In this document: positions 27,994 through 38,423 of the stretch, one piece after another
Layout of the letters: each line of letters begins with the position of its first letter
Numbering within the stretch: the stretch's first letter is position 1
NCBI GenBank assembly: GCA_012862575.1
Contig: BLSF01000068.1
Location: 124,001 to 188,000, forward strand
Direction: 5' to 3'
Source of the DNA: Parietichytrium sp. I65-24A
Lineage: Eukaryota > Sar > Bigyra > Thraustochytrida > Thraustochytriidae
Length of the DNA: 64,000 nucleotides
Position numbers and translations under genes: made by a program
The notes under the pieces: generated by a model
The model's database searches: none
What the model was told of the DNA's origin: nothing
What the model saw: the letters and a program-made list of their open reading frames with translations, nothing else

Positions 27994-30717
27994 CTTGGCT
28001 CTGCGAAACTACTGCTGCGAGCAAGGTCCTCGTGTCTCGTTCAGCAAGGGCCCGTGGATGGTGGCCTAATGAGGAGTGAGGACCAGGGACGTGGGCGAGA
28101 AAGCATGAAACACGGAGGCATTTTTGTCACAAGTGGATCTAGCCGGGGGTACAGACGCAGGCTTGCTGATTTCCGTTTTCCTCTTTTCGCAGCATTTTGT
28201 CCTGCTAGTTGTCGAACCAGAGCAACAGCGAATAAATTTGTGATTCCGGCGCGTATGTGCTCCTAAATGCTTGGTGTTTGATGTATAGGCCCGATGTCCC
28301 CATTTCCGACCCATTCATCCTTGGTGAGTTAATCCTGGCGACGCGCTTGTCCTTGTGGTTTGAAGGTAATCTCTCTGAAACGGTAGTGACTCTGAGAAAA
28401 GTGGGCAACCAATCTATATTACTTCTGACTCGACTGGCGATTTTTTCAATTTGCAAAACAACTAAATTGATTTTTTAATATATCGCTTCGCCTTGTGGCT
28501 CAGGTAATTTGTTACCTGTCCTCCGCAGGCACCAAAGCCCTGGAAGTTCTAGGCGCGCGACAAAATACGATCAATTGTGCCATCTGAAAATGTATGATCA
28601 ATTGTGCCATCTCAAAATGAAAATGTGTCTTCACTGACAAAACTACATCCGCAGAAACTACCTCGGAGAAACTGAAGGACCACGCCTGTTCGAGCGATTT
28701 TGCCGTTCCGATCACACCGGAACAGGAAAAGCTTCCTCTGTTCCAAGCCAATGTCCCTCATGTTTGTTTGTCAGTTGTTTTCGCGCGTTTGTGCACGTTC
28801 GCCAAATTTGGCGTGTGCAGTGCGTTCGTGTGTGTAGAATTCAGATCAAGGTGTTGTAGTCCAGATGTGTCCAGTTTCAAGTCCACTTTCCAAGGTCGGA
28901 GATGAGATGATGCACACAGCAGAAACGTTCCAACTTGTGAACTCTGGAAACTCGTAGCATCATTCGTGTATGTTTGCATTCATTGAACGTGGCAGCAGTT
29001 CTAAACCCTAACGAAGATTTGCAAACTTGAAGTCGGAGTGGGATGCACGGCAACCTCGCCTATTCTTCAGTGAGAATAGATCATGATGTGAAAATGATTG
29101 TTTTCCGTTGCTTTTGGATTGATTTGTCTTTAAGATTGTAAGGTTGTAGTTACACAAAAGAAAAGCTCATGACTTTTGCACCAGATTGGTTCTCAATTGT
29201 GCGTCAGCCCTCCGACAAAGCGCGTTTTGAATGTAACACTTTCAGAACAGCGCAATACTTTTGACCAAGTGAATGTAATGGAGAGGCTCCACGGAAGTAA
29301 AGAATGGAAACCATTCTGACTTAGATGAACGGAACTGATGGACACACATTTGGATTTTTGCTTTTAACGAAAAGAATTTCGAGTTACTAGCTAGAAGAAT
29401 GGAGAGAACTTTGAATGCACAGCGTGCACAGCGCAATGGAGCCCAAAACAATCCATTTTGCACAGTTTTCACACATTGTTCACATCTACCGGTAGGTACG
29501 GATACCTATTTTCCTTACCAAGTCCATTTTTCCGTGGCTAGACTTTTCATTAAGACTTTGAAATTGCGTTTCCCAGGTCGTCTTGTGAGTCCTATAGAGA
29601 TAGCTTTCTCACTAGTTGTAAAAGGCGCCAAGTACACCTAGGAGGCTTATGCATACGATAGACAAGTATACGGACGGTTGACTTTGGAAAATCTTTCCAA
29701 AAAGAGTTGTATAACCCCCATTTAATTCGAGGGGAAAATTCCTGGGGAAAAGGGACGATCTCGTTTTGGTCCCAACTTCTCCTACCACAAATACTACTAC
29801 ACACTAACCCCTCTCCTCCTCACAGCTTTCCCGCTACCAACACCCTATCCATGCCTACTCTTGCTTTCTTCCTGCTCTTCACCCATACAGAGTCCTACCC
29901 GTTCTCCCTATTCCAATCATATGTATCCTTTCCTCTTTCCAATTCAGGGAAAATCCTTACTCCACTCCTACAGTACCCGCTAACCAGCCTCAAAAGTCAA
30001 ATGAATCCATTCCTTCCCTATCGCCCATCTACCTCACTGCCTAGTACCCACACTCGCAAGTCTGCGAGCGCGACGCTAGCACCACATAGCCTAAACTGTA
30101 GGAATCGGTGGAATGGAGTGGAAAGTGGAAAGGCTGAGACAACGGTGGAAAGAGCAGCTTGCGAGCGCGGAAAAAGGTATCGGCGAAAGAGCGTGCAAGG
30201 TGAGGGGGGCGCGCGCGGAGAGCGGACACTTTCGAACGGGAGAAGGAAGTGGAGAGGCGGTGAGCAAAGTGCGAGGCGGCGGACGCGGGCTTTACGTGGA
30301 GGTGTCGAGCGCGCGATTTGGTTTGCATTTGGCTGAGACTGGGCCATCGGCGCGGCTGGGACTCGAAGGCGGAGCGCGAATTTCGACTAATAAAGGACGG
30401 AGAGGTGGAGCGAACTGAAAGGTCGAACCTGTGTTACGAAGATACGGTGATACGGCGGCGGAAGAGACTGTGTGAGTGAGTGAGAGCGCCAAGTGGGACT
30501 GGGACGCTGCGAGGAAAAGTTGTCTGGGACGCATTTTCGATCGCGAGTTGTTTGGCGCTGCTGAGATCGTCTTCGGCGGACGTTGGTGTGGCGGCGCGAG
30601 GCAGGGGTCGTTGTTCGTTGTTCTTTGTCCTTGTTCTTGTCAGGCCGGTGTTTGGTGGGCATTGTCATCGAAGGATCGAGGGATCTGGGATTCGGGAGTT
30701 GATTGCGAGAAGCAACC
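27994..30717. other. Long non-coding gap
   Basis: 2.7 kb with no convincing gene. Notable: two near-identical units GATCAATTGTGCCATCT-x-AAAATG (about 28568-28592 and 28595-28620); a TACCGGTA palindrome (29487-29494); and a GC-rich, purine-rich stretch (about 30110-30700) immediately before the Ig-protein gene that probably includes its promoter and 5' UTR. The frames there are compositional. Confidence 0.5.
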
Positions 30718-32169
30718 ATGATGAAAGCTGTGCCGCTGGGCGAGCGCAATGGCGCAGAGCTACGTGGCAAGACCAACGAGCTGTCAAAACTGAACGGAGA
30801 CAGCGAAAACATTAGATTGGAGAATATTGGGTACGGCAAGAGCCCCACCAGCAAGAGGGGTCTCTCGAGAAGGGCCGTGCGAGGCGGCAAGATCGGCGGA
30901 GGGCTCTCTAGAACACCTAAGGGGCGCGCAGAGTCTGGCGACGAAGGGAAATATGTAGTTACTTACGAAGAAAAGGAAGACCTTTATTTGGATAAGAACG
31001 GCGGAAGTGGCCTGCGGGAACGCAAGAAGGTAGGCCCCCTGCAGCAAAAGATCCCGAGCGATCTCAGGACGGAGGCGGAGCAGGACGACTTGGCAGCGGT
31101 GGACCGGTTATTAGACTCAGACACCGAGCCGTCACCAGTTCATGCCAAACAGAAGAAGAGGTCGTCCAGAAGTAGATCGCCCAGCCCGAGGAGCAAAGAG
31201 ACCACATCAGCAACAGCAGACCTTGAAACGCACACACACTTAGAGCCACAAACCCCCCAATCAAAGACCGTTGCAACACGCTCAATCGCGTTTGTTATCT
31301 TATTTGGAGCGCTTGCTTTGGTCGGAGCAGCTTTGCTCAAGATGGGTCCGCGATACGAAATGCCGTCTTCCTCAAGCAAACCTTTTTTCCATTCCGTGCG
31401 AATCGGAGAGCCTGTGACTTTCGAGATTGACGCGGCAGGCGAACCGGCACCACGCTTTCAGTGGCGTCTGAACGGCGTCGATATCCCGAGTGCCACCAGT
31501 CGCAAGATGGTCATCGAGTCCGCGGGGCTCGACGATAGTGGCACATACACATGCATGGTCGAGAACCAGGCAGGCAGGTTTGTCTGGGAGGAAGGTTACG
31601 TAAACGTTCTCGCAAAAACCATTGCTGAGACCGGAAACGTCGAGGAAAAGTCTCACGTTGGGGAGGGCGAGCCGCTAAATTCGAGCGGTGATTCCGAGCA
31701 AGTGAAGAATGCTCGCATGTGCTTGCTCAAGCGCGCACCAGGCCCAGTCCGCCGCTCCGCGTCTGTTGACGGTGGCGCGGCAGTGATCGCAGCTGGCGAG
31801 TCCGCCGGCTACCTTGACTGCTTTCAGGCACTTCGAAGACTGGTAGGGCGCGGATCCCAATTGGACCCGAGGGCTAGACAAAAGCAACTCCGAGCCCTGG
31901 ACCTTTTGCGTTCTATGCACGGAACGTCCACCCAACGTTCCTCGCTTGTGAATGTGGTCAGTGCCATGAACGATTTGGCCCAAGCAAAGTTAGACAACCA
32001 GCCCATGGCTGCTCTTGAGGGCCTCCTGTCCAAAGCTGTGTTTGAGGCTGGCGTGTTTTGCGCCAGCACTCCGCAATGTGGAGAATCTGTCACCGGTGGC
32101 GCTCGAGATCGTATTATCAGCCTCGTTATGAACGCCCTCGCAGGCATGGACTCCGACCAACTGCTGTAG
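30718..32169 (+). CDS. Type II membrane protein with an Ig-like (I-set) domain
   Basis: 483 aa from the ATG at 30718, which has a good context (ACCATGATG). Residues 1-185 are basic and Ser-rich with RS-like patches (KKRSSRSRSPSPRS) and lack a signal peptide. About 189-207 (SIAFVILFGALALVGAALL) is one membrane segment. About 224-298 is an Ig-like fold: IGEPVTFEIDAAGEPAPRFQW (Trp249), then LDDSGTYTCMVENQAG with the F-strand D-x-G-x-Y-x-C motif (Cys279). The usual B-strand Cys is Ile237, so the intradomain disulfide is missing. The final about 185 residues are helical with scattered Cys and unknown function. Signal-anchor topology would put the Ig domain outside or in the lumen; this is inferred. 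Ig domains usually mediate protein-protein adhesion or recognition. Confidence 0.8.
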   Translation: MMKAVPLGERNGAELRGKTNELSKLNGDSENIRLENIGYGKSPTSKRGLSRRAVRGGKIGGGLSRTPKGRAESGDEGKYVVTYEEKEDLYLDKNGGSGLRERKKVGPLQQKIPSDLRTEAEQDDLAAVDRLLDSDTEPSPVHAKQKKRSSRSRSPSPRSKETTSATADLETHTHLEPQTPQSKTVATRSIAFVILFGALALVGAALLKMGPRYEMPSSSSKPFFHSVRIGEPVTFEIDAAGEPAPRFQWRLNGVDIPSATSRKMVIESAGLDDSGTYTCMVENQAGRFVWEEGYVNVLAKTIAETGNVEEKSHVGEGEPLNSSGDSEQVKNARMCLLKRAPGPVRRSASVDGGAAVIAAGESAGYLDCFQALRRLVGRGSQLDPRARQKQLRALDLLRSMHGTSTQRSSLVNVVSAMNDLAQAKLDNQPMAALEGLLSKAVFEAGVFCASTPQCGESVTGGARDRIISLVMNALAGMDSDQLL

Positions 32170-32540
32170 ATTGTCGGACTGATGAAGAAACGATCATCTC
32201 TCTCGGTCCTTTGCAAAAGAGCATTTATTTCACAATTGCTTGTTGCACTCGCGGGCCGAGTCGAGTGCATGTGTAATCTGCCTAACCTTTCCCCCCCCCA
32301 AAATTTTCGCTTCCGTGTAGCCCTTCTTTGGGACCCGGAGTCAAACATACATCATAATACGACAGCAAATAATATTCATCGCATCAGATAGAGTCTTTCT
32401 TTTCTCTGCTATCGGTTTGATCGTTGCGTTTACAGCAGTCTTTGCAAAAAAAGAAAGAATGAAAAATAAAGCAAGAAGCGAGCGGTAAACAAATGCAGCT
32501 TGTAGTTTACAATACAAAGCTTTGATACTCCTAATTCCTT
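32170..32540. other. Short convergent gap
   Basis: AT-rich 3' DNA between convergent genes, with a C9-type run at about 32291-32299. No gene was seen. Confidence 0.5.
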
Positions 32541-33621
32541 TTAAATGTTTAACAGAAACTTGGCAATAGTTTCGTACGCTGCAAATGTAATCGCTTGACC
32601 GCAGAACACCCTTGGCACCCTTGCGGAGAGACCCCTGTAAAAGCCAGAGACGCCGCTCGTTTGGTAGACCGTCTGCGCCACCTGCATGGTGCTTCCGCTG
32701 CTTCCAGCCTGCTGGATGTTTTTAATGACGTCCACCGGGTTATTAAACGCCACCGAGAGAGCGCCAACGGTTCCACCCGCGAGCATAAAAGTCGAGACTC
32801 CTTCGCTCTGTCCGGTCAGTTTGACAATAATATCCTTCGTAGGTTGATAAAGCATGAACCGGATCCCTACGCTGGACGCTTGCCGAAGAACGCATGGGAC
32901 GAGACCAACGAAAAGACCGCGAATTCCGTGCTCTTGCAGGATAATTTTGGTCGTGGAGTACATGGAGTTGTAGCGTTTTGCGCCGTCGCTGTTTGCTTCC
33001 GCCTGGCGCAGCACCTTGAGTCGTTCGGTCGGAGTTGTCCAAATAGCAGCTTCCATTGCTCCTGCGCCAAGGCCAGAAACGAAATTGACCATCGATTCGT
33101 TCTTGCTAGCCATGTCGTGACCCATCGCAAGTGTTGTGAGCTCTTTGCACTGCGAAAAGCTGAAGAAGCGAATAGCAGCTTTGGCCGAAGTTTGGGTCAG
33201 GAACGCCGGCATCCCATAGTACAGTGCCGGGACTCCTCCATGTCTGCCAATCTTGACAAGCGCGTCAACAGGGCCCTTGTACTGGTTTGGATTGATCTGC
33301 ATTTGCGTCTTGACAACGTCCAGAGGCATCGTTCCGATGACTTCGCAGGCGCCCGCCACGCCACCGCTACTCGAGAGTCCCGTGAACAGAGCACTCACAC
33401 GTTAATTTTGACAAAAGATTGCATCCAAAAGTCAAACCCTGATGCCAACTTCCATCAACTTACGCTACGAAATGCTTCCATCCTGCCAATTTAGTCTTCT
33501 CGGCCTTCTTGACCACCTTCGTTTCCGTGCTGCTCTGGTACCCGTCGCTCGCCACAAGCCTCTTGGACAAATGCCTCGCAAGTTTCTGCGTTTGCGCGGC
33601 GTCTAGCTTCTGCTCGTCCAT
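32541..33621 (-). CDS. Mitochondrial carrier family (SLC25) transporter, tricarboxylate-like, two exons
   Basis: Exon 1 is 33464-33621 (ATG at 33621) and exon 2 is 32541-33393, separated by a 70-nt intron (GTAAGT...GTGAG). The product is 336 aa. Three tandem about 100-aa repeats carry the carrier signature at their first helices: PLDVVKTQM, PTERLKVLR and PVDVIKNIQ. Motifs such as GAGAMEAAIWTTPTE, VGIRFMLY and FYRGLSARVPRVFCGQAITF resemble the citrate/tricarboxylate (SLC25A1) and oxodicarboxylate carriers. It should exchange organic acids across the inner mitochondrial membrane; the exact substrate is uncertain. Exon 1 adds a soluble 53-residue N-terminal extension (MDEQKLDAAQTQKLARHL...). Without it, the ORF would have to begin at a GTG, so the splice model is preferred. 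Confidence 0.85.
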
Positions 33622-34462
33622 CTTCCCACAGCCCAGCGCCTCCGACCCGCCACGTTCAACGCCCGAACAAACACAGAAGGCTCACACGCACCCCGTTTTC
33701 CTGGGATCGGACTGTCCCGGGTTGGCCAGTGGGCCTAGCAGCTTTCCACCGCTTTCTATTCGACCTTCCTGCTCGCGCTCAACTCGGCGGTTAACGCCGT
33801 GAGATCCACCGTCAGCACGCCCTTTCGACGAGTAGCAAAAGTCAACGAGTGAACTCGAACACTCGCAAAAGGCCGAAGGGCTTTCGTTCATCTTCATCTT
33901 CAACTTCATTCTTCATCTTCATTCACGACATAGATGATCCATTTCCACAAATGTTCAACTCCTGTTCAGTGAATATCTTCTGACAGTGAATTCTGTATTT
34001 CTCCAAGTCTTTGTGTCGTGAATGCCATTTTCCATAGTGCATGCACCGTAATGCATGCGCAACTAAGTTCCCCGGATCGTTCCGCTAGCCACCACGTATA
34101 CCACATAATCGACATGGACGGCGGGACGATTGTATACTCTCCTCCCTGGCGTTTTTGGCTTCTCAAATCTTCTCAAGATGCAACTGTTGATCTGTTGATG
34201 ATTGATGATTGAAGAGAAATTTCTGTTCAACAGTGTTTCTTTAGTAGCACCTATCCATTATTAACAACGTCATACAAAGTGACGAAGGAAAGATCTTGCC
34301 ACAAACGTACTACTAGTATTCACTGGTTGACAGCTACCATCTTTTACAGCCTTGCTTTCCACGATTCACCTCGTAACGTCAGACCCCACGTGACGCAAGT
34401 TGCACGGTGCACACCCTCTTCGTACCTTCGCACCAGTAGCACCAGTGCGCCATACCACTCGC

Positions 34463-34496
34463 TAGCACTGGCTAGCGGGCCAGTTCCCCAGTGCTA
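34463..34496. repeat. Inverted repeat, possible hairpin
   Basis: TAGCACTGG (34463-34471) and CCAGTGCTA (34488-34496) are perfect 9-bp inverted repeats around a 16-nt loop, in non-coding DNA. This could be a small hairpin or a factor-binding dyad; there is no T-tract to suggest Pol III termination. Confidence 0.6.
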
Positions 34497-34964
34497 CAGT
34501 CATTAGACAAAATGGTAGTATGCGAGGCTGTAGCTGCTCGTAGGGGTGCGAAGAGGCGAATAAGGGAAAGTGTATGTAAAGTGTCAAACCCCGACCTGCC
34601 TGACGACATCATTAACCATGGATAAATTGGTATTAGGGTGTCGTGCGTCAGCAAAGAGTCGGGATGGTACTCTGTGCATCATGACAGATGTATGAAATGA
34701 ATTATTGGCAATGCATTGACATTGACCATTGACACAATTGACCATGGAAAGAAAGCATTAGTATTGTATGCAAGGTGCGAAAGTTGGAGTTTGAGAGTTT
34801 GAGAGTCTCGGACCTGGAGAGTCTGGAGAGAGAGAGAGAGAGAGAGAGGAGTGCGAATGCTGGGCCGCCCATCGTCAGTCCGTGCGCACAGTCTCAACAG
34901 TGTAAGTCTCAATCTCGGGGTATGATTGAAAGTCTCAGCTTGGCATCTTCATCTTCAACTTCAG

Positions 34965-35140
34965 CTTCAACTTCGGTCGCCGGCCATACAAGCAAGTGCG
35001 TCGCCAGTCAGTCAGGGAGGTTTTGTTTGGCTTGAAAGAGTTGGTACTTTGTTCGGGCGTCTTCATTTTCGGTCCCCGGCCATACAAGCAAGTCCGTCGC
35101 CAGCCAGTCAGAAAGGTTTTGTTTGGGCTGAAAGAGTTGG
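34965..35140. repeat. 80-bp direct repeat, period 96 bp
   Basis: Two imperfect copies (about 34965-35044 and 35061-35140), each containing CGGCCATACAAGCAAGT, CGTCGCCAG and GGTTTTGTTTGG followed by GAAAGAGTTGG. Copy 2 ends 113 bp upstream of the ATG at 35254, so the repeat probably lies in that gene's promoter or 5' UTR. Confidence 0.85.
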
Positions 35141-35253
35141 CCAGTCAGTGTGTGGGCTGAGACTGGGGAGAGGTTTCTCGCTGCACAGGGACGTTGGCTT
35201 GGGTTGTGGATCGTTGATTGGCCATTGGGAGTTGAAGGAGCTGGCGGGAGAAG

Positions 35254-36405
35254 ATGAGTGTGGTTGCGGACGACGCTGCGCTGGAGGCGCTGTTTGCTGA
35301 TGGGATTGAGCTAGAATCGGAGAGTGTTCCAGTGGAAGAATGCCAGGGGCGTATTCTTGCTGCCGTTCCAGCTAGCGGAGGAAATGTTACACGCGGAAAG
35401 GTGCTGGCCGCTTCAGATCTAGAAGATGTCTTTCGGCACGGAGCATACGACCTGGAGGTGTACACACGAGTGCGCGTAATTGCTCTGGGCTTGGGAAAAT
35501 CGGACGAACGTGTAAAGCAGGTTCGGAGCTGTGTGGTGGCCATTTCGAACTGGTTCGCAGCATACGTTGACATCGCCGACCTGGGCGGAGTTTCGGACGT
35601 GGAATTGGAGAAAGTCTTGGCTAGCGATTCTGCGAATATCATCCTCGTCTGTGGAGAAACTCTAGAGGAGCTTGTAGACTGTTTGCCTGGGGACGTGGAA
35701 CTCTCGTCTGGTTTGGGGTTTGCGTTGGCGCCTCGCTCAGAGAGACCAGCATTGGTCGTCGCGGCGCCTCAGGTGGAGGTGCAAGGTGTCTCCCGTCAGT
35801 GCTACCCGATCTTCCGAGCAATTAATCGTCTTGCAGGAGTCGGTAGTGACGAGGATTCCGGTTTCCTTCCTCCCGTTGACATGAATCGCTGCTTAAACGT
35901 CCTGCCAGCACGGCGAAAAGACACTGAAAGCGTTTTTCAAATTTGTTTAATTAGCCTGGGGTCCGCTGAAAAACTCCAAACACACTCTCTCAAGAACTTT
36001 ATTCTGTGCCATGTAGGGTGCCGCGGGTTGATCAACTTTCGATTCGACAACTTTGAGCAGGCTAAAGAGCTTCTAGTATCTGTGTGCGGCGGAGAAAGTC
36101 AGACTGGAAATGTTGCCGATGTCTTCGTTGTCGAGAATGTCGTGAGCGGCTTTGATCTTCACGATCAACTGAATCGCGTCTGCGAGGAAGTCGGCTGCAC
36201 CATCGGCCAGCCTGTGGCTGAACCGATGGAGCCGCTACGAACCCTCATAATCTGCGTCACCAAAGATGAAAAACGTGTTTTCGGAATACAACGCGAGAAC
36301 GGGGGAAGAGGAGGCGAAGCGCTTCTTTCCTCTCGCCTAGCCTACATGGCGAAAGGTCTTAGAAATCGAGCAAAGGCTAACTCGAGGGCAAGCACCTCCA
36401 GATGA
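35254..36405 (+). CDS. Hypothetical protein, faint MoeA/molybdopterin-binding-like pattern
   Basis: 383 aa, ATG at 35254, uninterrupted frame. I do not firmly recognise it. The N-terminal half shows a weak resemblance to MoeA/gephyrin E domains: SVPVEECQGRILAAVPASGG recalls the VxxAxGRxLA segment, then RVRVIALGLG, YVDIADLGGVSD and SANIILVCGETLEELVDCL. The MoeA GDE and GGxSxGxxD catalytic-type motifs are not preserved, so at best it is a diverged relative. The C-terminal part alternates beta and alpha stretches (FILCHVGCRGLINFRF, ADVFVVENVVSGF, TLIICVTKDEKRVFG) and ends in a basic tail. No signal peptide or membrane segment was seen. It is divergent from the carrier gene. Confidence 0.65.
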   Translation: MSVVADDAALEALFADGIELESESVPVEECQGRILAAVPASGGNVTRGKVLAASDLEDVFRHGAYDLEVYTRVRVIALGLGKSDERVKQVRSCVVAISNWFAAYVDIADLGGVSDVELEKVLASDSANIILVCGETLEELVDCLPGDVELSSGLGFALAPRSERPALVVAAPQVEVQGVSRQCYPIFRAINRLAGVGSDEDSGFLPPVDMNRCLNVLPARRKDTESVFQICLISLGSAEKLQTHSLKNFILCHVGCRGLINFRFDNFEQAKELLVSVCGGESQTGNVADVFVVENVVSGFDLHDQLNRVCEEVGCTIGQPVAEPMEPLRTLIICVTKDEKRVFGIQRENGGRGGEALLSSRLAYMAKGLRNRAKANSRASTSR

Positions 36406-37777
36406 CCTGGAAGACCTCTTGCATAGAACTTTCACAACCTGCTCCTTTACTGTATCATTTCCCCGTTAAAACATTTCTTGTCGTCATCTGCGTCCTTCCC
36501 GTTCCACATTGCTAGTACCGACTGTACAAACTCCGAATACGATGTGCAGGAGCGCTTTGGCTCTATCTCTTCGCAAGCAGAGAATTGATAGCCATCTTCT
36601 TTCCTTCCGGGTCTCCATCAGTTCCTGATTCCGGTCCCATTTGGTAGTGACACTTTCAATTGATAAAAAATCAATTAGCGTTGCAGATCGCCAACAACTT
36701 GTGTTCACTCATGGGAGACTCGAGCTAGGAGTAATATAATTCAGCCTACAGTTCCACTATATAGTCTAAACATTGATGATAAGAACCCGCGGGACCCGGA
36801 GCGAGAACCGAGAGCAATAGAATACATAGGAAGTGGAGGTAACCCCGGCAATTATAGGTATGCATAGCTGAACTTTATGTGTTGTTGAGCAGAGCGCAGA
36901 CATCTATGCTCAAATACAGGTGCTGCAGCTGGGAATCCGAGGTTTCCAGGTCAGATTGCGAGAGATGGAGACACTGGAGACACAGAGGGAACAGTGAGAC
37001 AGGTGTTTGCTGAAAGCCAAGTTGTCCACTTTTCATTCTCGAAGTTACGTGGGCTTCGTTGGGCCGCAGTTGCCGCAGTGACTTGACAAGCCATCGAGGC
37101 AAAGGACAAAGGCATGCGTTGGCTTGCGCATCTCCCAGTTGCTGGGCCATTTCATGATTTCAGAATTTCAGGTCTCGACCGCAAGCTTACTCATCACAAG
37201 GCATCTCCAAAGTATTAAACCACGCGCGTGAGTTTGTATAGCTTCTTCACAGTGACAGTATTGCCTAGCTTAATTTTTGACGACCCATGTTTGCTGGGTT
37301 ATGAGTGGGTTCAACACCTGGTGGGTCACTCCGGATTTGATCAGTTAAATCGTTAGATAATATAATATGAGTGGGAATCCGCTGTCACAGAAGTGCCTGG
37401 ACTGCCCTTGTAAGCGTCTGACCCTCCCCTGAAATCCAAATCCGATTTGAAAGATGGGATTGACAGACCTACGGATATACATCCCCGCCAAATTTCGTTT
37501 CATATCCGTCTGCAAACACTTCCAGGGCCCTCGAATGTCACACAGAAACGTCTTCTCCAGGTTTGCACGAACGAGCAGATGTGTATGATGGTGTGCAGAC
37601 AAGGCAGCTCTATGGCGAACGGTAGCTAGTACCTAAGAATCGGATGATGATGAGAGAGAGACAAGAGAGAAAGAGAGAGATGGAATGTGGAACAGAAGCA
37701 GCAGACCCCAAACGAACGAAAGAGCAAGTACACGGCAAACTTAGCACGAAGAAAGCAAGCAACACCCACCCGCCAAG
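36406..37777. other. Non-coding gap
   Basis: 1.4 kb of mixed composition between the orphan and SCP2. No strong repeats and no convincing gene were seen. It probably includes the SCP2 promoter; a purine-rich AGAGAGAAAG stretch lies near 37650-37680. Confidence 0.45.
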
Positions 37778-38423
37778 ATGTCTCAGCAGATTTTCGACAC
37801 CCTCAGCAAGGCTGTTGCTGACCCAAAGAAGTGAGTTTGATGGTCGTCTCGGAGTAGACGTGCGTGCGACGGCGCGGTTGGATCGGTCCATGAAGTGCAG
37901 GCGGTTGGAGCTTTCTGTGCCTCGGCGTTCCCGTGGACTTTGCATGTGTCAACGCGCATGTTGTGCACGGGAAGAGGTTCGGACGGTCTCCTGTTGTGAA
38001 TGTGGATGTGGATGTGGACTAACCGGTGATGTGTTTCGATTTCGTTTTCCGCCTGCAGCAAGGATCAGATGAAGAAGATCAACGGTGTTTTCCAGTTCAA
38101 CTTGACCGGACCAAACCAGGAGTGGGTGCTTGACCTCAAGAACGGCAAGGTCGAGCAGGGCAAGGCTACCAAGCCAGATGTGACCCTCACCATGAAGGAC
38201 TCTGACTTCGTCAACCTCATGACCGGCAAGGCTAACGGCCAGCAGATGTTCATGTCCGGAAAGATCAAGTTCAAGGGCAACATGGGCATGGTGTACGTTG
38301 AAGAAACATTTTGTATGCTTGCGTCCCTGAAATCTTTGAATGTATTTGCTAACCTTCTTGATGACAATTTCGCGTTTTCGTTCCCACAGCATGAAGCTCG
38401 GAGACCTCCAGAAGATGGCTTAA
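37778..38423 (+). CDS. SCP2-domain sterol/lipid carrier protein, three exons
   Basis: Exons 37778-37830, 38059-38292 and 38390-38423 (introns 228 and 97 nt: GTGAGT and GTACGT donors, AG acceptors) give a complete 106-aa protein. It is a stand-alone SCP2 domain: IFDTLSKAV..MKKINGVFQFNL, then WVLDLKNGK, VTLTMKDSDFVNLMTGK, MFMSGKIKFKGNMGMVMKLGDLQKMA. These match the C-terminal domain of human SCP2 in order and spacing. The fold binds sterols, acyl-CoA and other lipids in a hydrophobic tunnel. The protein ends KMA, so it lacks the SKL-type PTS1 peroxisome signal and is probably cytosolic. Both introns interrupt codons, and joining them restores family residues across the boundaries. The last exon codes for only about 11 residues. 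Confidence 0.92.

Larger units (their letters stand above)
33622..35253. other. Divergent promoter region with repeats
   Basis: Contains TTCATCTTCAACTTCATTC-type units (about 33889-33925), one TGACAGTGAA copy (33981-33990), a TACTAGTA palindrome (34311-34318), a 9-bp inverted repeat (34463-34496), (GA)n at about 34828-34849 and a 96-bp-period direct repeat (34965-35140) just before the next gene. No gene was seen. Confidence 0.5.

Noticed and set aside
29707-30336. 209-aa plus-strand frame before the Ig gene
   Set aside because: Ser/Pro/Thr-rich then Arg-rich, tracking base composition; no domain and overlapping frames on both strands.
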